Origin: JAFLBD01 sp043754215
GTDB taxonomy: Bacteria; Armatimonadota; Fimbriimonadia; Fimbriimonadales; Fimbriimonadaceae
DNA: 64,000 bases
Direction of reading: 5' to 3'
Assembly: GCA_043754215.1 (NCBI GenBank)
Contig: JAYUVF010000072.1
Location: 3,591-67,590 of the forward strand
Below, one piece after another: positions 40,490 to 49,070 of this stretch; within the stretch, counting starts at the first letter, position 1, and each line of letters starts with the position of its first letter. Below the pieces are notes generated by a model. That model did not search any database. It saw only the letters and a list, made by a program, of their open reading frames with translations, and was not told where the DNA came from. Both the position numbers and the translations under genes were made by a program.

Positions 40490-41622
40490 GAAAGCACTCT
40501 CGCTAATCGCTGTCCGAAAACGTTGACGGACTCACGGTCCAAAATCAAGGGAGGAAGAAGCCTCAGCACATTGGGGTTCTTTGAATCGCCGACCAGTACT
40601 CCGTCCGCGTAAAGCGACTCTCGGATCGGCTGTGAACCTCTGCCGACATCGAGACCGAGAAGCAGTCCCTTGCCCGAAATGCGCTCTACTCCGGCGCACC
40701 GCGCGGCCCGTTGCAGGTACGTGCTCATCTCTCTCACATTCTCCAAAAAACCAGGGCGGCTGACGGCGTCGAGTACCGCGCAGATCGCCGCGCAGGCGAC
40801 GGGGCCGCCGCCGAAGGTGGTCCCGAGGCTCCCGACGCGCAGATTTCGGCAGAACTCCTGGCGGGCAAGAACTGCGGCTACCGGAAAGCCACCCCCCAGG
40901 CCCTTTGCGAGGGTCATGATGTCGGGCACGATGTCGTACTGGCTGCAGGCAAACATCGTCCCGGTTCGCCCGATGCCGGTTTGGACTTCATCTGCGATCA
41001 TCAATACTCCGCGCTCATGGCACAGTTGCCGAGCAAGCGTGACGAAGTCGTTCGGAAGGTCAACCGCGCCAGCGACGCCTTGTACAGGTTCAAAAATGAA
41101 CGCGGCGACCTCATCGGTGAGCACTTCGTCCAACGCTGCCGGATCGCCGGGTTCTACAAATTCGACCGGAAACGGAAGGCTCGGGAATCCGTACCAAGTC
41201 CCATGCGCCCCGTCCGTAACGGCGGCGCTGGCGGCGGTGCGTCCGTGAAACGAGCCCTTCAGAGCGATGACTTTTTGACGCCCCGTCACGCTGAACGCGA
41301 GCCGGAGGGCATTTTCGTTCGCTTCAGAACCGGAGTTCACCAGGAAGACTGCATCGAGCCCCTCTGGCGCGCATTCGACTAGCGCCTGAACTGCCCGCTG
41401 ACGCGAGACCGTCGAAGCCGCGTTTGATTGAAAGATGAGCGACGATACTTGCTCATCGATGGCTTTTGTGAGCGCCGGATGACCATAGCCAAGCGCAGAG
41501 ACAGCATGCCCCCCATAGAAATCGAGAAACTCCTTTCCGTCGGAATCCCAAACCTTCATCCCCTCACCTCGAACGATCAAGTTCGGGGTGCGCGTGTAAA
41601 CGGGAAATTCCACTAAATCCAC
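40486..41622 (-). CDS. argD: Acetylornithine aminotransferase
   Basis: 378 residues, class III PLP aminotransferase: NSGSEANENALRLAF near residue 95, LIADEVQTGIGRTGTMFACSQY near 205 and TLAKGLGGGFPVAAVLA near 237, where Lys binds PLP, then LGTTFGGGPVACAA. It converts N-acetylglutamate semialdehyde to N-acetylornithine. Overlaps argC by 10 nt and argF' by 4 nt. Confidence 0.93.
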   Translation of the reverse strand: MDLVEFPVYTRTPNLIVRGEGMKVWDSDGKEFLDFYGGHAVSALGYGHPALTKAIDEQVSSLIFQSNAASTVSRQRAVQALVECAPEGLDAVFLVNSGSEANENALRLAFSVTGRQKVIALKGSFHGRTAASAAVTDGAHGTWYGFPSLPFPVEFVEPGDPAALDEVLTDEVAAFIFEPVQGVAGAVDLPNDFVTLARQLCHERGVLMIADEVQTGIGRTGTMFACSQYDIVPDIMTLAKGLGGGFPVAAVLARQEFCRNLRVGSLGTTFGGGPVACAAICAVLDAVSRPGFLENVREMSTYLQRAARCAGVERISGKGLLLGLDVGRGSQPIRESLYADGVLVGDSKNPNVLRLLPPLILDRESVNVFGQRLARVLS

Positions 41623-42659
41623 CCCGGCATCGCGTTTTGAAGACCGTCCCCTTGCTCAAGCGCGAACAGTCTGTTCATCCACTGGATCGCGCCACCCGCC
41701 GCGCCTTTCACCAAGTTGTCGATGACTGACGTGACCACGATGCTGGAACCTTCGACGGCGATTCCGATGTGGCATCGGTTTGAGCCGACAACCTCCTTGA
41801 TTGACGGCATGCGGGAGCTGGTGGTAACGAATGGCGTTCCGGCATAGAACGCGTCGAATTGCTCGATGATCGCTTCCTCAGCGACGGGTTGATTCAAGTC
41901 CGCGAATATCGTGGCGTGGATCCCCCGGCTGAACGGCCCGGAGTGCGGCACGAACGCCACGCTCGCATCAGCGCTGAACCGCCGAAGGAGCATTTCGATC
42001 TCGGCGGTGTGCCGATGTCGGAGGGGATTGTAGGCCCACATGGCACTTTGACGCTCGGGGTGATGCGTCCCGGGTCGAGGCTGCTGCCCGGCACCAGTAC
42101 TGCCCGTGACCGCACTCACGCAGACCTTCGGCTCGATAAGTTGAGCCTTGAAAAGTGGCGCGAGGGCCAACGATACCGCAGTCGTAAAGCAACCCGGATG
42201 TGAGATTCGGCTGTCGGGCGTGGTGTGTTCGATGTCGGGAAGCCCACAGAAAAACTGGCTCTTCGCATTGCCCATTTCCTGCCCGGTATCCGGATCATCA
42301 CTCTCAATGTCGCCGAACCTAAAATCTGCGGACACGTCAACGATCTTTAGGTCGCACTTCGATGTGGCAATCAGGCGTTCCAGAATCGGGGCGGTTTGAC
42401 CGTGAGGCATTGCGCTGAAGACGGCCAACTGTCGACTGCTGGAAAGTCTCGGTAGGAGGGTCTCGATCGAGACCAGTTTTTGTTCCCCGGCAGGTCCGGT
42501 CATGTGGGGAAAAACTTCCTCCAATCGGCGGCCCTCGTTCGTGGTTGAAACGAGTCCTTCGATCCAAAAGGACGGGTGGTTGATAAGTAATCGAATGATC
42601 TCTGAAGCGACATAGCCGCTAGAACCGAGTACTACGGCGGGGATAGTTTTAGTGGGCAT
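41613..42659 (-). CDS. argC: N-acetyl-gamma-glutamyl-phosphate reductase
   Basis: 348 residues: VLGSSGYVASEIIRLLINHP is the NADP-binding start, FSAMPHGQTAPILE follows, SHPGCFTTAVSLALAPLF near 150 carries the catalytic Cys, and FVPHSGPFSRGIHATIF matches the C-terminal active-site His region. Reduces acetylglutamyl phosphate to the semialdehyde. Its start overlaps the P-loop gene by 11 nt. Confidence 0.92.
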   Translation of the reverse strand: MPTKTIPAVVLGSSGYVASEIIRLLINHPSFWIEGLVSTTNEGRRLEEVFPHMTGPAGEQKLVSIETLLPRLSSSRQLAVFSAMPHGQTAPILERLIATSKCDLKIVDVSADFRFGDIESDDPDTGQEMGNAKSQFFCGLPDIEHTTPDSRISHPGCFTTAVSLALAPLFKAQLIEPKVCVSAVTGSTGAGQQPRPGTHHPERQSAMWAYNPLRHRHTAEIEMLLRRFSADASVAFVPHSGPFSRGIHATIFADLNQPVAEEAIIEQFDAFYAGTPFVTTSSRMPSIKEVVGSNRCHIGIAVEGSSIVVTSVIDNLVKGAAGGAIQWMNRLFALEQGDGLQNAMPGWI

Positions 42660-43707
42660 ATCTCAACTCCAAGGATTTCAAAATGAGGTCGGCGAGTTGG
42701 GTCGGAGACTGGCGAGCATTGATACAAGCGATGCCAGTCTCCAGTTCGATTACGCGGGCGCCTGCGCCGTTGTCGGTGGCCGGACCGGTGACAACTTTAG
42801 GATCAATGGCGAACCTGTCGCGCAAGAGCCTCACTCCTCCCCAAGCTCCCACGGGATCCGATGCGGCCAATACGACGGCGGAAAGGCTGTCCTTCAAATT
42901 GGCGTCTTCGAGGATCGCATCCACTCCGTAGCTGCCAAGAATGCCGTCGCCGAGTTCTAGCACGATGAGGTCGGGCCGGTCTGTTGCCAGCGTATGTAAC
43001 ATGGCTTTTGTGAGCGAAGGCGCGTTGCTCGCCTGGGTGGTCACGACTCCGAAATCGGTAAAAATGAGCGTCCTGAACGCTCCGGCATCTTCCATCGCTA
43101 AGATGTCGCGCCGTAGGCTCACCCCGGTGGTCTTTGCGGCGGCAACCCTCATCCCTCCGCGGACGAACTGTTGGATAAGGGCAAGGCAGGCCTCGGTCTT
43201 GCCGCTGTTCATGCAGGTGCCCGCCACCGCCACCACGGGGATACCGTGCAGATCAAAATCCGTGGATGCGGTTGTAACAGAGGCGCGAATATTAGCGGGA
43301 ATTCCCGATCGGCTCTCGAAAACGGGGAAGTCTAGGATGTTTCCGAGAACCTCGCACTGGTAGGGCGGGCCCACTAGAGCACTGTAGGAGTTACAGACCC
43401 CCAGTACTCCACCTAAATTCAACAAGTTGATCCGGTCACCGGTCTGTAGTTGAGTGGGAATACTGCCTTCGTAGCCTTGCAAGGCGTTCCGATGCCCGAG
43501 CGCCCCGGCAATGATGTCGCCCTCCTTGATCGTGGACATTCGGCCGTTCGCCAGTTCCAACGTGTTGTACTTGGACTTGGAATTGAGAATTCTGACGGCG
43601 ATGACATCACCCTCTTGGCAAGGGTAGGTGTCGGCGATCCGTGCGTCTGGGCGAATGCCGCAATTCAAGGTGACGGACGCAATCTTGTCGAGGTGTATGG
43701 CCCTCAC
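42649..43707 (-). CDS. P-loop protein of unknown function inside the arginine operon (DUF1611/DgcN-like?)
   Basis: 352 residues from GTG 43707, which overlaps the argG stop as GTGA; the longer frame to 43890 is antisense-like extension inside argG. Residues 1-150 are beta-rich. Residues 163-171 are a Walker A loop, AGTCMNSGKTEACLAL, followed by AKTTGVSLRRD, MEDAGAFRTLIFTDFG and LIVLELGDGILG (Walker B-like). The layout recalls the C-terminal P-loop domain of DUF1611 proteins; one DUF1611 member, DgcN, is reported to N-acetylate glutamate. The operon has every arginine step except glutamate N-acetylation, so that role is a hypothesis worth testing. A regulatory or ligase role is equally possible. 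Confidence 0.6.
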   Translation of the reverse strand: MRAIHLDKIASVTLNCGIRPDARIADTYPCQEGDVIAVRILNSKSKYNTLELANGRMSTIKEGDIIAGALGHRNALQGYEGSIPTQLQTGDRINLLNLGGVLGVCNSYSALVGPPYQCEVLGNILDFPVFESRSGIPANIRASVTTASTDFDLHGIPVVAVAGTCMNSGKTEACLALIQQFVRGGMRVAAAKTTGVSLRRDILAMEDAGAFRTLIFTDFGVVTTQASNAPSLTKAMLHTLATDRPDLIVLELGDGILGSYGVDAILEDANLKDSLSAVVLAASDPVGAWGGVRLLRDRFAIDPKVVTGPATDNGAGARVIELETGIACINARQSPTQLADLILKSLELRYAH

Positions 43708-44903
43708 GATTCGCCTCCTAAACGGGCGTGAAGGACCGCTGACAGTCCATGGATTCGGGAGAAGCCCTTCGCGTCTTCGGGGCTCCACTCGGCGGCTTGC
43801 TCGCCATAGACCGATCGTGAAGCGGCATGCAGCGACCAGGCTGATTCCACCCCATCGACAAGAATCGACCCCGGACGGAGGGTCACCCAAACCGTGCCGG
43901 TCACGCGATCTTGCGACCGAGCGAATTGCGCTTCGATATCACGACAGACTGGGTCGGTAAGTAACCCTTCGTGGACATATTCGCCGTAAAGGGACGCCGT
44001 GATGTCTTTCGCAGCGATCTGACGCTTGGTCAGGACCAACTTCTCAAGTTCACGATGAGCCGCGATTAGAACGTGGGCTGCGGGCGCTTCGAAAGCTATT
44101 CGCCCTTTGATGCCCAAGATGGTCTCCCCGATGTGAATGCCCCTTCCGATACCGAGCGGCCCCGCAATGCGATCGAGTTCCTCGATCAGTTCAGCGGGTC
44201 CGTACTTCTTCGAAAAGAGTGACACTGGAACCCCCTGCTCGAATCCAATTTCTACCCTTGTGGCCGGTTTCGGATTCGAAAATGCCTCCTTTGTCCTTTG
44301 CCAAGCGTGCTCGGGAATTGCACGTGAAGTGTCGTTGATTTCTTTACCGCCGATGGTGACCCCCCACAGACCGGAATTGACGGAGTAATCCGCAGACTTT
44401 TCCGGAAGATCGAGCCCCGAGGTGAGGAGTTCGGAACGTTGGGCCGCTCGTTGGGGTGCGCGATCCCGAACAGGCGCCAGGATCGCTAGGTTAGGTGCGT
44501 AAGAGCGTAGCGCGACTTCGAATCGAACTTGGTCGTTACCCGCCGCCGTCGAACCGTGCGCAATGTACTGACAATTGAACCGCCGCGCGAACTCGGCGGT
44601 CTGTTTCGCCTGAAGCGCTCTCTCGGCCCCGACGCACAGCGGGTAAGTGTTGCCGCGCAGAATGTTACCAAAGACGAGGTATTTGAGGACCTGGTCGAAG
44701 TATTCCCCTTTGGCGTTGATGGTCTCGTGCCGTTCGGAGCCAAGGGCTTGGCTTCGGGTTTCAAGCTCGTGTAAATCCGTCTCGCTGAAACCTCCGAGGT
44801 CGGTTGTGACCGTCAAGACTTCAAAACCTTCCTTTTGGAGAACGGGAATGCACCAGCAGGTGTCCAGCCCGCCCGAAAACGCAAGCGCGACCCTCTTGCT
44901 CAT
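43704..44903 (-). CDS. argG: Argininosuccinate synthase
   Basis: 399 residues: ALAFSGGLDTCWCIPVL is the N-type ATP pyrophosphatase P-loop, CQYIAHGSTAAGNDQVRFE near 110 and YSVNSGLWG near 172 are family signatures. Joins citrulline and aspartate. The sequence resembles the Bacteroidetes/Deinococcus-like ArgG group more than E. coli. The start overlaps argR by 4 nt and its stop overlaps the P-loop gene. Confidence 0.92.
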   Translation of the reverse strand: MSKRVALAFSGGLDTCWCIPVLQKEGFEVLTVTTDLGGFSETDLHELETRSQALGSERHETINAKGEYFDQVLKYLVFGNILRGNTYPLCVGAERALQAKQTAEFARRFNCQYIAHGSTAAGNDQVRFEVALRSYAPNLAILAPVRDRAPQRAAQRSELLTSGLDLPEKSADYSVNSGLWGVTIGGKEINDTSRAIPEHAWQRTKEAFSNPKPATRVEIGFEQGVPVSLFSKKYGPAELIEELDRIAGPLGIGRGIHIGETILGIKGRIAFEAPAAHVLIAAHRELEKLVLTKRQIAAKDITASLYGEYVHEGLLTDPVCRDIEAQFARSQDRVTGTVWVTLRPGSILVDGVESAWSLHAASRSVYGEQAAEWSPEDAKGFSRIHGLSAVLHARLGGES

Positions 44904-45307
44904 ATGGACAGCCCCAGTTTCTTCAAGAGGGAGTCTTGAGCTTCGAGGGAGTCTGTCGCCAAAAAGATGGTGTCGTCCCCGGAAATGGTTCCGACGACCT
45001 CGGGGAATTCCAGTCTGTCGAGTTGAACTCCTACCAACTGCGCGGCGCCTACGGCCGTGGCAAGTACCAGCAAATACGGTCCGGCTCGCTTTGCTCCGAG
45101 GATTTGGCTTTCCAAGACCGACGGGAACGGGACAATTTTGTAGAAACCGTCCACCTTGGCGATTCCCATGTCAGCAAATTCGCGGCTGATTCGCCCCTGT
45201 GAGACGGGGTGCCCGTGTTTGACCAGGTGATCAACAATCTGTTGCTGCTTAGCAACATTGTTGTTCTCCAGAAATTCTTTGATTAGCGCCTGTCGTTCGG
45301 ATGCCAT
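44900..45307 (-). CDS. argR: Arginine repressor
   Basis: 135 residues, near the normal 150. N-terminal winged helix RQALIKEFLENNNVAKQQQIVDHL...VSQGRISREFADMGI, C-terminal arginine-binding trimer domain VVGTISGDDTIFLATD with the GTISGDDT box. It heads the arg operon and is likely autoregulated through the palindrome at 45321-45349. The DNA-reading helix GRISREFADMG differs from the classical ATVSRDIREL form. Confidence 0.9.
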   Translation of the reverse strand: MASERQALIKEFLENNNVAKQQQIVDHLVKHGHPVSQGRISREFADMGIAKVDGFYKIVPFPSVLESQILGAKRAGPYLLVLATAVGAAQLVGVQLDRLEFPEVVGTISGDDTIFLATDSLEAQDSLLKKLGLSI

Positions 45308-45320
45308 AGGAACCTGATGG

Positions 45321-45353
45321 CATATTATGCTGTTTGAAGTAATAATATGTCAA
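45321..45353 (-). promoter_or_regulatory. Promoter and ARG-box-like palindrome of the arginine operon
   Basis: CATATTAT (45321-45328) and ATAATATG (45342-45349) are perfect inverted repeats 13 bp apart. On the minus strand a consensus -35 TTGACA (45353 to 45348), 18-bp spacer and -10 CATAAT (45329 to 45324) precede argR at 45307. The AT-rich palindrome covers the promoter as an ArgR operator would. Confidence 0.65.
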
Positions 45354-45375
45354 CGGGTGCCTTGGGGCAAGTTGA

Positions 45376-45720
45376 TTAGGGTGCCGTTGGTCGGGGGCGG
45401 ATCATGTTGGGCATCATCCCGCGACGGCGCTTGTGGATGTTGAGGTAGGTCAAACTCTCGGTACCTGCGGTGACCTGCCGGGCGACGCCCTTCGGGATGA
45501 CCAGGGACGCGCCCGCGTGCAGTTGCTCTGACTGACCATCCACGGTCACCATGGCTTGGCCCTGAAGTACCACCATGATCACGTCAACCTCGGAGTTGGT
45601 GTGGCTCGCGACTCCCGAGCCGGGGTTCCAACGGACGAGGGTGGCGTCCAGATCCTCAGTCTCGGTTCCCCAAATTGCCCCTTGCGAACCGGGTACCTCT
45701 CGAAAATCAACCTTCAGCAT
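45376..45720 (-). CDS. Small cupin protein (copy 2)
   Basis: 114 residues, near-identical to the product of 15794-16138 over residues 1-55 and 68-105; the middle (ATVIVGAETEHLGAG against AMVTVDGQSEQLHAG) and the C-terminal tip differ. Nucleotide similarity extends into the upstream hemerythrin remnant. The gene appears intact, with an AAAGG ribosome site. It lies between the arg operon and a large regulator, so its original partner genes are missing here. Confidence 0.8.
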   Translation of the reverse strand: MLKVDFREVPGSQGAIWGTETEDLDATLVRWNPGSGVASHTNSEVDVIMVVLQGQAMVTVDGQSEQLHAGASLVIPKGVARQVTAGTESLTYLNIHKRRRGMMPNMIRPRPTAP

Positions 45721-45905
45721 GTCGTCGCCTTTCCACCAGTTCTTTGCGCTTGGGTGATGCTTCCCAACGGCTCTCTTCGAAGACGTCGGTACGCAACCGG
45801 AGGGCGTTCAATTGTTCCTCCGATGCGTTCGACTCAATCCAAGTGAACGGCGTGCGTTCCTCCCAGCGAACGTGCGCCTCAAGCATCGGGCCGAGTTCTC
45901 CCCGT
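45707..45905 (-). pseudogene. Hemerythrin C-terminal remnant
   Basis: The minus strand here encodes the equivalent of EAHVRWEERTLFTWIESN and RWEASPKRKELVERRRH, the last third of the hemerythrin at 16125-16610, with only scattered substitutions. The rest of the gene is absent. Similarity stops near 45900, where the sequence runs into the 3' end of the BTAD regulator gene, whose last few codons (GRTRPDA) are read from remnant sequence in another frame. Confidence 0.75.
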
Positions 45906-48860
45906 GACGGATTTTGTATCCAACACCGCTTTCAGGAAGGCCGAATCATCGCGTATTGACTCGGCAAACAGCATGGCGTCCCAATCGACAGTGGGTTTGA
46001 TTTGGCTCAGAAGTGATTCCCGAGTGCGATCATAGTCGTCCTGCAGCACCGGAAGCAGGGCCATTCCATGTTTCGTCCGGGCGTGCTCTGACCTCGCTAG
46101 GGATGAAAGGGCAGAGGTCTGGTGCCCTGCGCTTGCCGCAACCATCCCTGCAATAGCTAACGGAGTTTGTCCAAGGGCGATGCCGTGGTCAACGTAGATT
46201 TTCAGGCTTAGATCTAATTGTTGCGATGCGATTTGGAACTGTCCGCGCCTCCAGTTAATCCACCCCGACACGTAGTGGTGGCGAGCCAACAAATCCGGAT
46301 AGTGGTTGCGCTTGAGCAGGACAGCAGCCTGGGCGAGCTTTTGATCGCATTCCTCATCATCGATGCCTGACAGATTTGCTCCCCAAGCGGTGAGTAAGTC
46401 AATTTGGACCGGGACATTGGCGGTCAAAAAATCTTCGACTCCACGTTCAAGCAGGCTACAGGCGAGCTTGGAGCGCTGGCGGCAGAAATTTAACCACGCT
46501 AATCCGGCGACCACCCGCGCTCTGGTGTCTGCAGATGCTCGGGCGGCCAACTCGAAGGCCTCGTTGAGCGCAGTCTCTGCTGTTTCATATTCGCCCAGCA
46601 GGATAGCGGGGATCGAAAGCAAGGTGCGGCTCTCGATCTGTAAATCTGGGCTAGCGGCAGCGTCTGCTGCGATCTTGGATTTCACGTGATGGTCGTAGGC
46701 GTTACGGATGTGCCGAAGCGCGTAGTGGGTTTCGGCAACGGTTCTGTGCGCCTGAGCCAGCGTTGCAGGAGAAATCATATCCGCGGTTTTTCCGAGCAGC
46801 TCGGACAATAGGTCTGCCCACAGGTGCGCTCGACCCGTGAGCGCTACGACATCTTGAAGATGTACGGCCATCTCCCACACGGCCTCAGCGTCGGCGTCGC
46901 CATTTATTCCTGACTCTAAAGCGGCATGAACATTTGACGACTGCTTCAGGATTCCTTCGGCCCAAGATTTGGTCTTGGGCGAACTAAAGAAAAGCTCCGT
47001 AATCCACCTCAAATGGCTTAGGGCGGTGGCTCGATACTCAGCCGGATCGCATTCCAATTCTTCAAGGGCAACTTCGCGTATGGTCTCGAGCATTCGGTAA
47101 CTGAGCTTATCATCGCGCTCCTCCCAGTTCAATAGCGAGAGCTTGCTAAACGTCTCAAGGTGCTCTCCAGGGGGGCACCCGATTAAACACTCTGCCAATT
47201 CCGGGGGAAAATCGCCCCGGCAATAGGCGAGCTTGAAGAACGCTTTTCTCTCGTCCTCGGTGAGGTGGTTGATGCTCCAACGCACCACCGACTCTACGCC
47301 AGGTTGACGGGTAGCGACGCCCCGCTGTTCGCTCTTCAAATCCGCTCGGCGGCTGAGCGAGGCGATAACCTGGGCAGGACTTTGAGTCCCCAACTTTGCC
47401 GAAGCCAAGACGATCGCCAGGGGAAGCCCCTCGACAAACTGACACAAGCAACGAACGCTTTCCGCGTTGGTCGGAGTTACAGCAAAGCCCTGCCTCACCG
47501 CCTGAGCCGCGTCAGTGAGTAGCGCGACCGAGGGAGATGATCGCAATGCATCGAGGCTGCATCCTATCTCGGGCAATGGCAGCGGAGGGATTTTGAGCAA
47601 ACGCTCAAACGGGGAATCGATGGGGATCCTACTCGTGGTCAGAATGCGAAGCGACGGACTGAGACGTATGAGCTGTTCCAGCGTTGGCCGAATAAGGTCA
47701 ATAATTCCCTCTAAATTATCGAAAATCAGAAGAGTGGGTTGGCTCGCGATTCGGTCCAACAGCGCTCGAACAACATCGGCTTCTTCAAGCTGAGAACTCT
47801 GCGCCAAGGCGGCAAACAGATCCACCAGTTGCCCCGCCGAGTCAACGTGGGCAAAGTTCACAAAATGAACTCGGCCCTCATACGCATCAGACAATAGCTC
47901 AGATGCCCTGGTGGCCAACCGAGTTTTGCCAGCTCCCCCGAGTCCCAGCAAAGTCCAGAGACGCGCGCCATTGAGGTTTGGGTCGAGGACTTCACACAGC
48001 GACCTTAGCTCTTGCTCGCGCCCGACGAACTGCGTGAAGTCGCCAGAAGTCTCAAGGGCAGATGTGACAGGGCGGAGTTGTGTCTTCACTTGCCTTGCGC
48101 GCGCCTCCACGCGTGGGAGGTCGGCGAGCAATTTTTGAGCTTCCTCGCTTGGTGGCTCGCCCCAAATGTTGTCGAGCAGCTCTTCAAGTTCCTCGTACTG
48201 GCGCACAGCCTGGGCGGTGCGTCCTCCAGCGGCGAGTGCCCGCATGAGCGCGAGATGTAGGTCCTCTCTGGGCGCACAAACGGAGATCGCCCGCCGACCC
48301 TGGTTAACTGCCGCATCGAGCTCTCCAGTAGCGGCGAGGTGTGGCAACAGTGCGGAGATAGTCTGCGCGTAAAGCTCCTCGAGCTCCAGGGCTTGGGGAT
48401 ATATCCAGGAGTCTTGAAAACTCGGCAGGAGTCGACCGGTATACAGTTCGGTTGCCCGCAGGAGCAAGTCTGAGGAGGGCGCGGTTTTGGATTCTACAAT
48501 GGCTTTGAACTCGCCTACGTCGGTCGTGATTCCGCCCTCTAGGAGTTCGATCGTAGATCGATCCGTGATGAAGTAACGGTCGGGGTCCCAGTCCGGGCAT
48601 CTCAGCGACGAACGGATGTCCGACAGCGCCATCCGTAAGGACTGTCGCGCTAATGAGGGTTCGCTGTCCGGCCAAAACGTTTCTGCTAGCGTTTCGCGGG
48701 AAATCAGTTTGCCTTGATAAAAAGCGAGGTAGGCGAGGATGCTCGCCGTCTTGTGAGTTCGGAAGCTTGCTCGTTGGCCCGCTCTCTCCACCCGAAGTTC
48801 GCCGAATAAGCAAATTCGCCAAGCGTGAGGCTGCTCTTGGACAAACCCTGTGGGTTCCAC
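45879..48860 (-). CDS. BTAD/SARP-like ATPase transcription regulator
   Basis: 993 residues. Residues 14-100 are an OmpR-like winged helix (ICLFGELRVERAGQRASFRTHKTASILAYLA). Residues 110-260 are a bacterial transcriptional activation (BTAD) domain. Residues about 280-560 form an NB-ARC/STAND ATPase with Walker A LGLGGAGKTRLATRA and Walker B-like LLIFDNLEG. The rest is TPR-like helical repeat (EYETAETALNEAFELAARA). Such proteins activate nearby secondary or stress genes on sensing a ligand through the C-terminal repeats. It is divergent from the dockerin-protein gene across a symmetric operator. The extreme C-terminus was altered by the adjacent hemerythrin remnant. Confidence 0.85.
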   Translation of the reverse strand: MEPTGFVQEQPHAWRICLFGELRVERAGQRASFRTHKTASILAYLAFYQGKLISRETLAETFWPDSEPSLARQSLRMALSDIRSSLRCPDWDPDRYFITDRSTIELLEGGITTDVGEFKAIVESKTAPSSDLLLRATELYTGRLLPSFQDSWIYPQALELEELYAQTISALLPHLAATGELDAAVNQGRRAISVCAPREDLHLALMRALAAGGRTAQAVRQYEELEELLDNIWGEPPSEEAQKLLADLPRVEARARQVKTQLRPVTSALETSGDFTQFVGREQELRSLCEVLDPNLNGARLWTLLGLGGAGKTRLATRASELLSDAYEGRVHFVNFAHVDSAGQLVDLFAALAQSSQLEEADVVRALLDRIASQPTLLIFDNLEGIIDLIRPTLEQLIRLSPSLRILTTSRIPIDSPFERLLKIPPLPLPEIGCSLDALRSSPSVALLTDAAQAVRQGFAVTPTNAESVRCLCQFVEGLPLAIVLASAKLGTQSPAQVIASLSRRADLKSEQRGVATRQPGVESVVRWSINHLTEDERKAFFKLAYCRGDFPPELAECLIGCPPGEHLETFSKLSLLNWEERDDKLSYRMLETIREVALEELECDPAEYRATALSHLRWITELFFSSPKTKSWAEGILKQSSNVHAALESGINGDADAEAVWEMAVHLQDVVALTGRAHLWADLLSELLGKTADMISPATLAQAHRTVAETHYALRHIRNAYDHHVKSKIAADAAASPDLQIESRTLLSIPAILLGEYETAETALNEAFELAARASADTRARVVAGLAWLNFCRQRSKLACSLLERGVEDFLTANVPVQIDLLTAWGANLSGIDDEECDQKLAQAAVLLKRNHYPDLLARHHYVSGWINWRRGQFQIASQQLDLSLKIYVDHGIALGQTPLAIAGMVAASAGHQTSALSSLARSEHARTKHGMALLPVLQDDYDRTRESLLSQIKPTVDWDAMLFAESIRDDSAFLKAVLDTKSVTGRTRPDA

Positions 48861-48947
48861 TCGTGAATTCTATCATAACGGCAATCCGCGAACTCAAGCT
48901 GCGAACTCGAATTCGCAAGCTGTTCCGTCTATTTCACCGTAGCAAGC

Positions 48948-48987
48948 GTCACAGCAATGTCACAGGGGTTTGTGACGCTTCTGTGAC
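48948..48987. promoter_or_regulatory. Symmetric four-site operator with 11-bp period
   Basis: GTCACA at 48948 and 48959 (11 bp apart), then TGTGAC at 48971 and 48982 (11 bp apart), with N6 between the inner pair. The outer parts extend to a perfect 10-bp inverted repeat AAGCGTCACA (48944-48953) / TGTGACGCTT (48971-48980). Direct repeats at one helical turn are the usual target of SARP/BTAD regulators, whose gene is 88 bp to the left. The array lies between that gene and the dockerin-tailed protein gene. Confidence 0.65.
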
Positions 48988-49070
48988 ATGCCATGGCACT
49001 TAATGTGATGGTTGGAACGCGCTCCGCCTTTGCCAGGGAGCGGCAGTTCTGGAACAGAAGGTCAAACCAA

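Noticed and set aside
43708..43890. N-terminal extension of the P-loop protein
   Set aside because: It lies within argG and has basic low-complexity sequence; GTG 43707 overlaps the argG stop as GTGA.
45376..45720. Assembly artefact as the cause of the duplicated cupin
   Set aside because: The two copies differ at many positions, including a changed middle segment, so they are real diverged copies.
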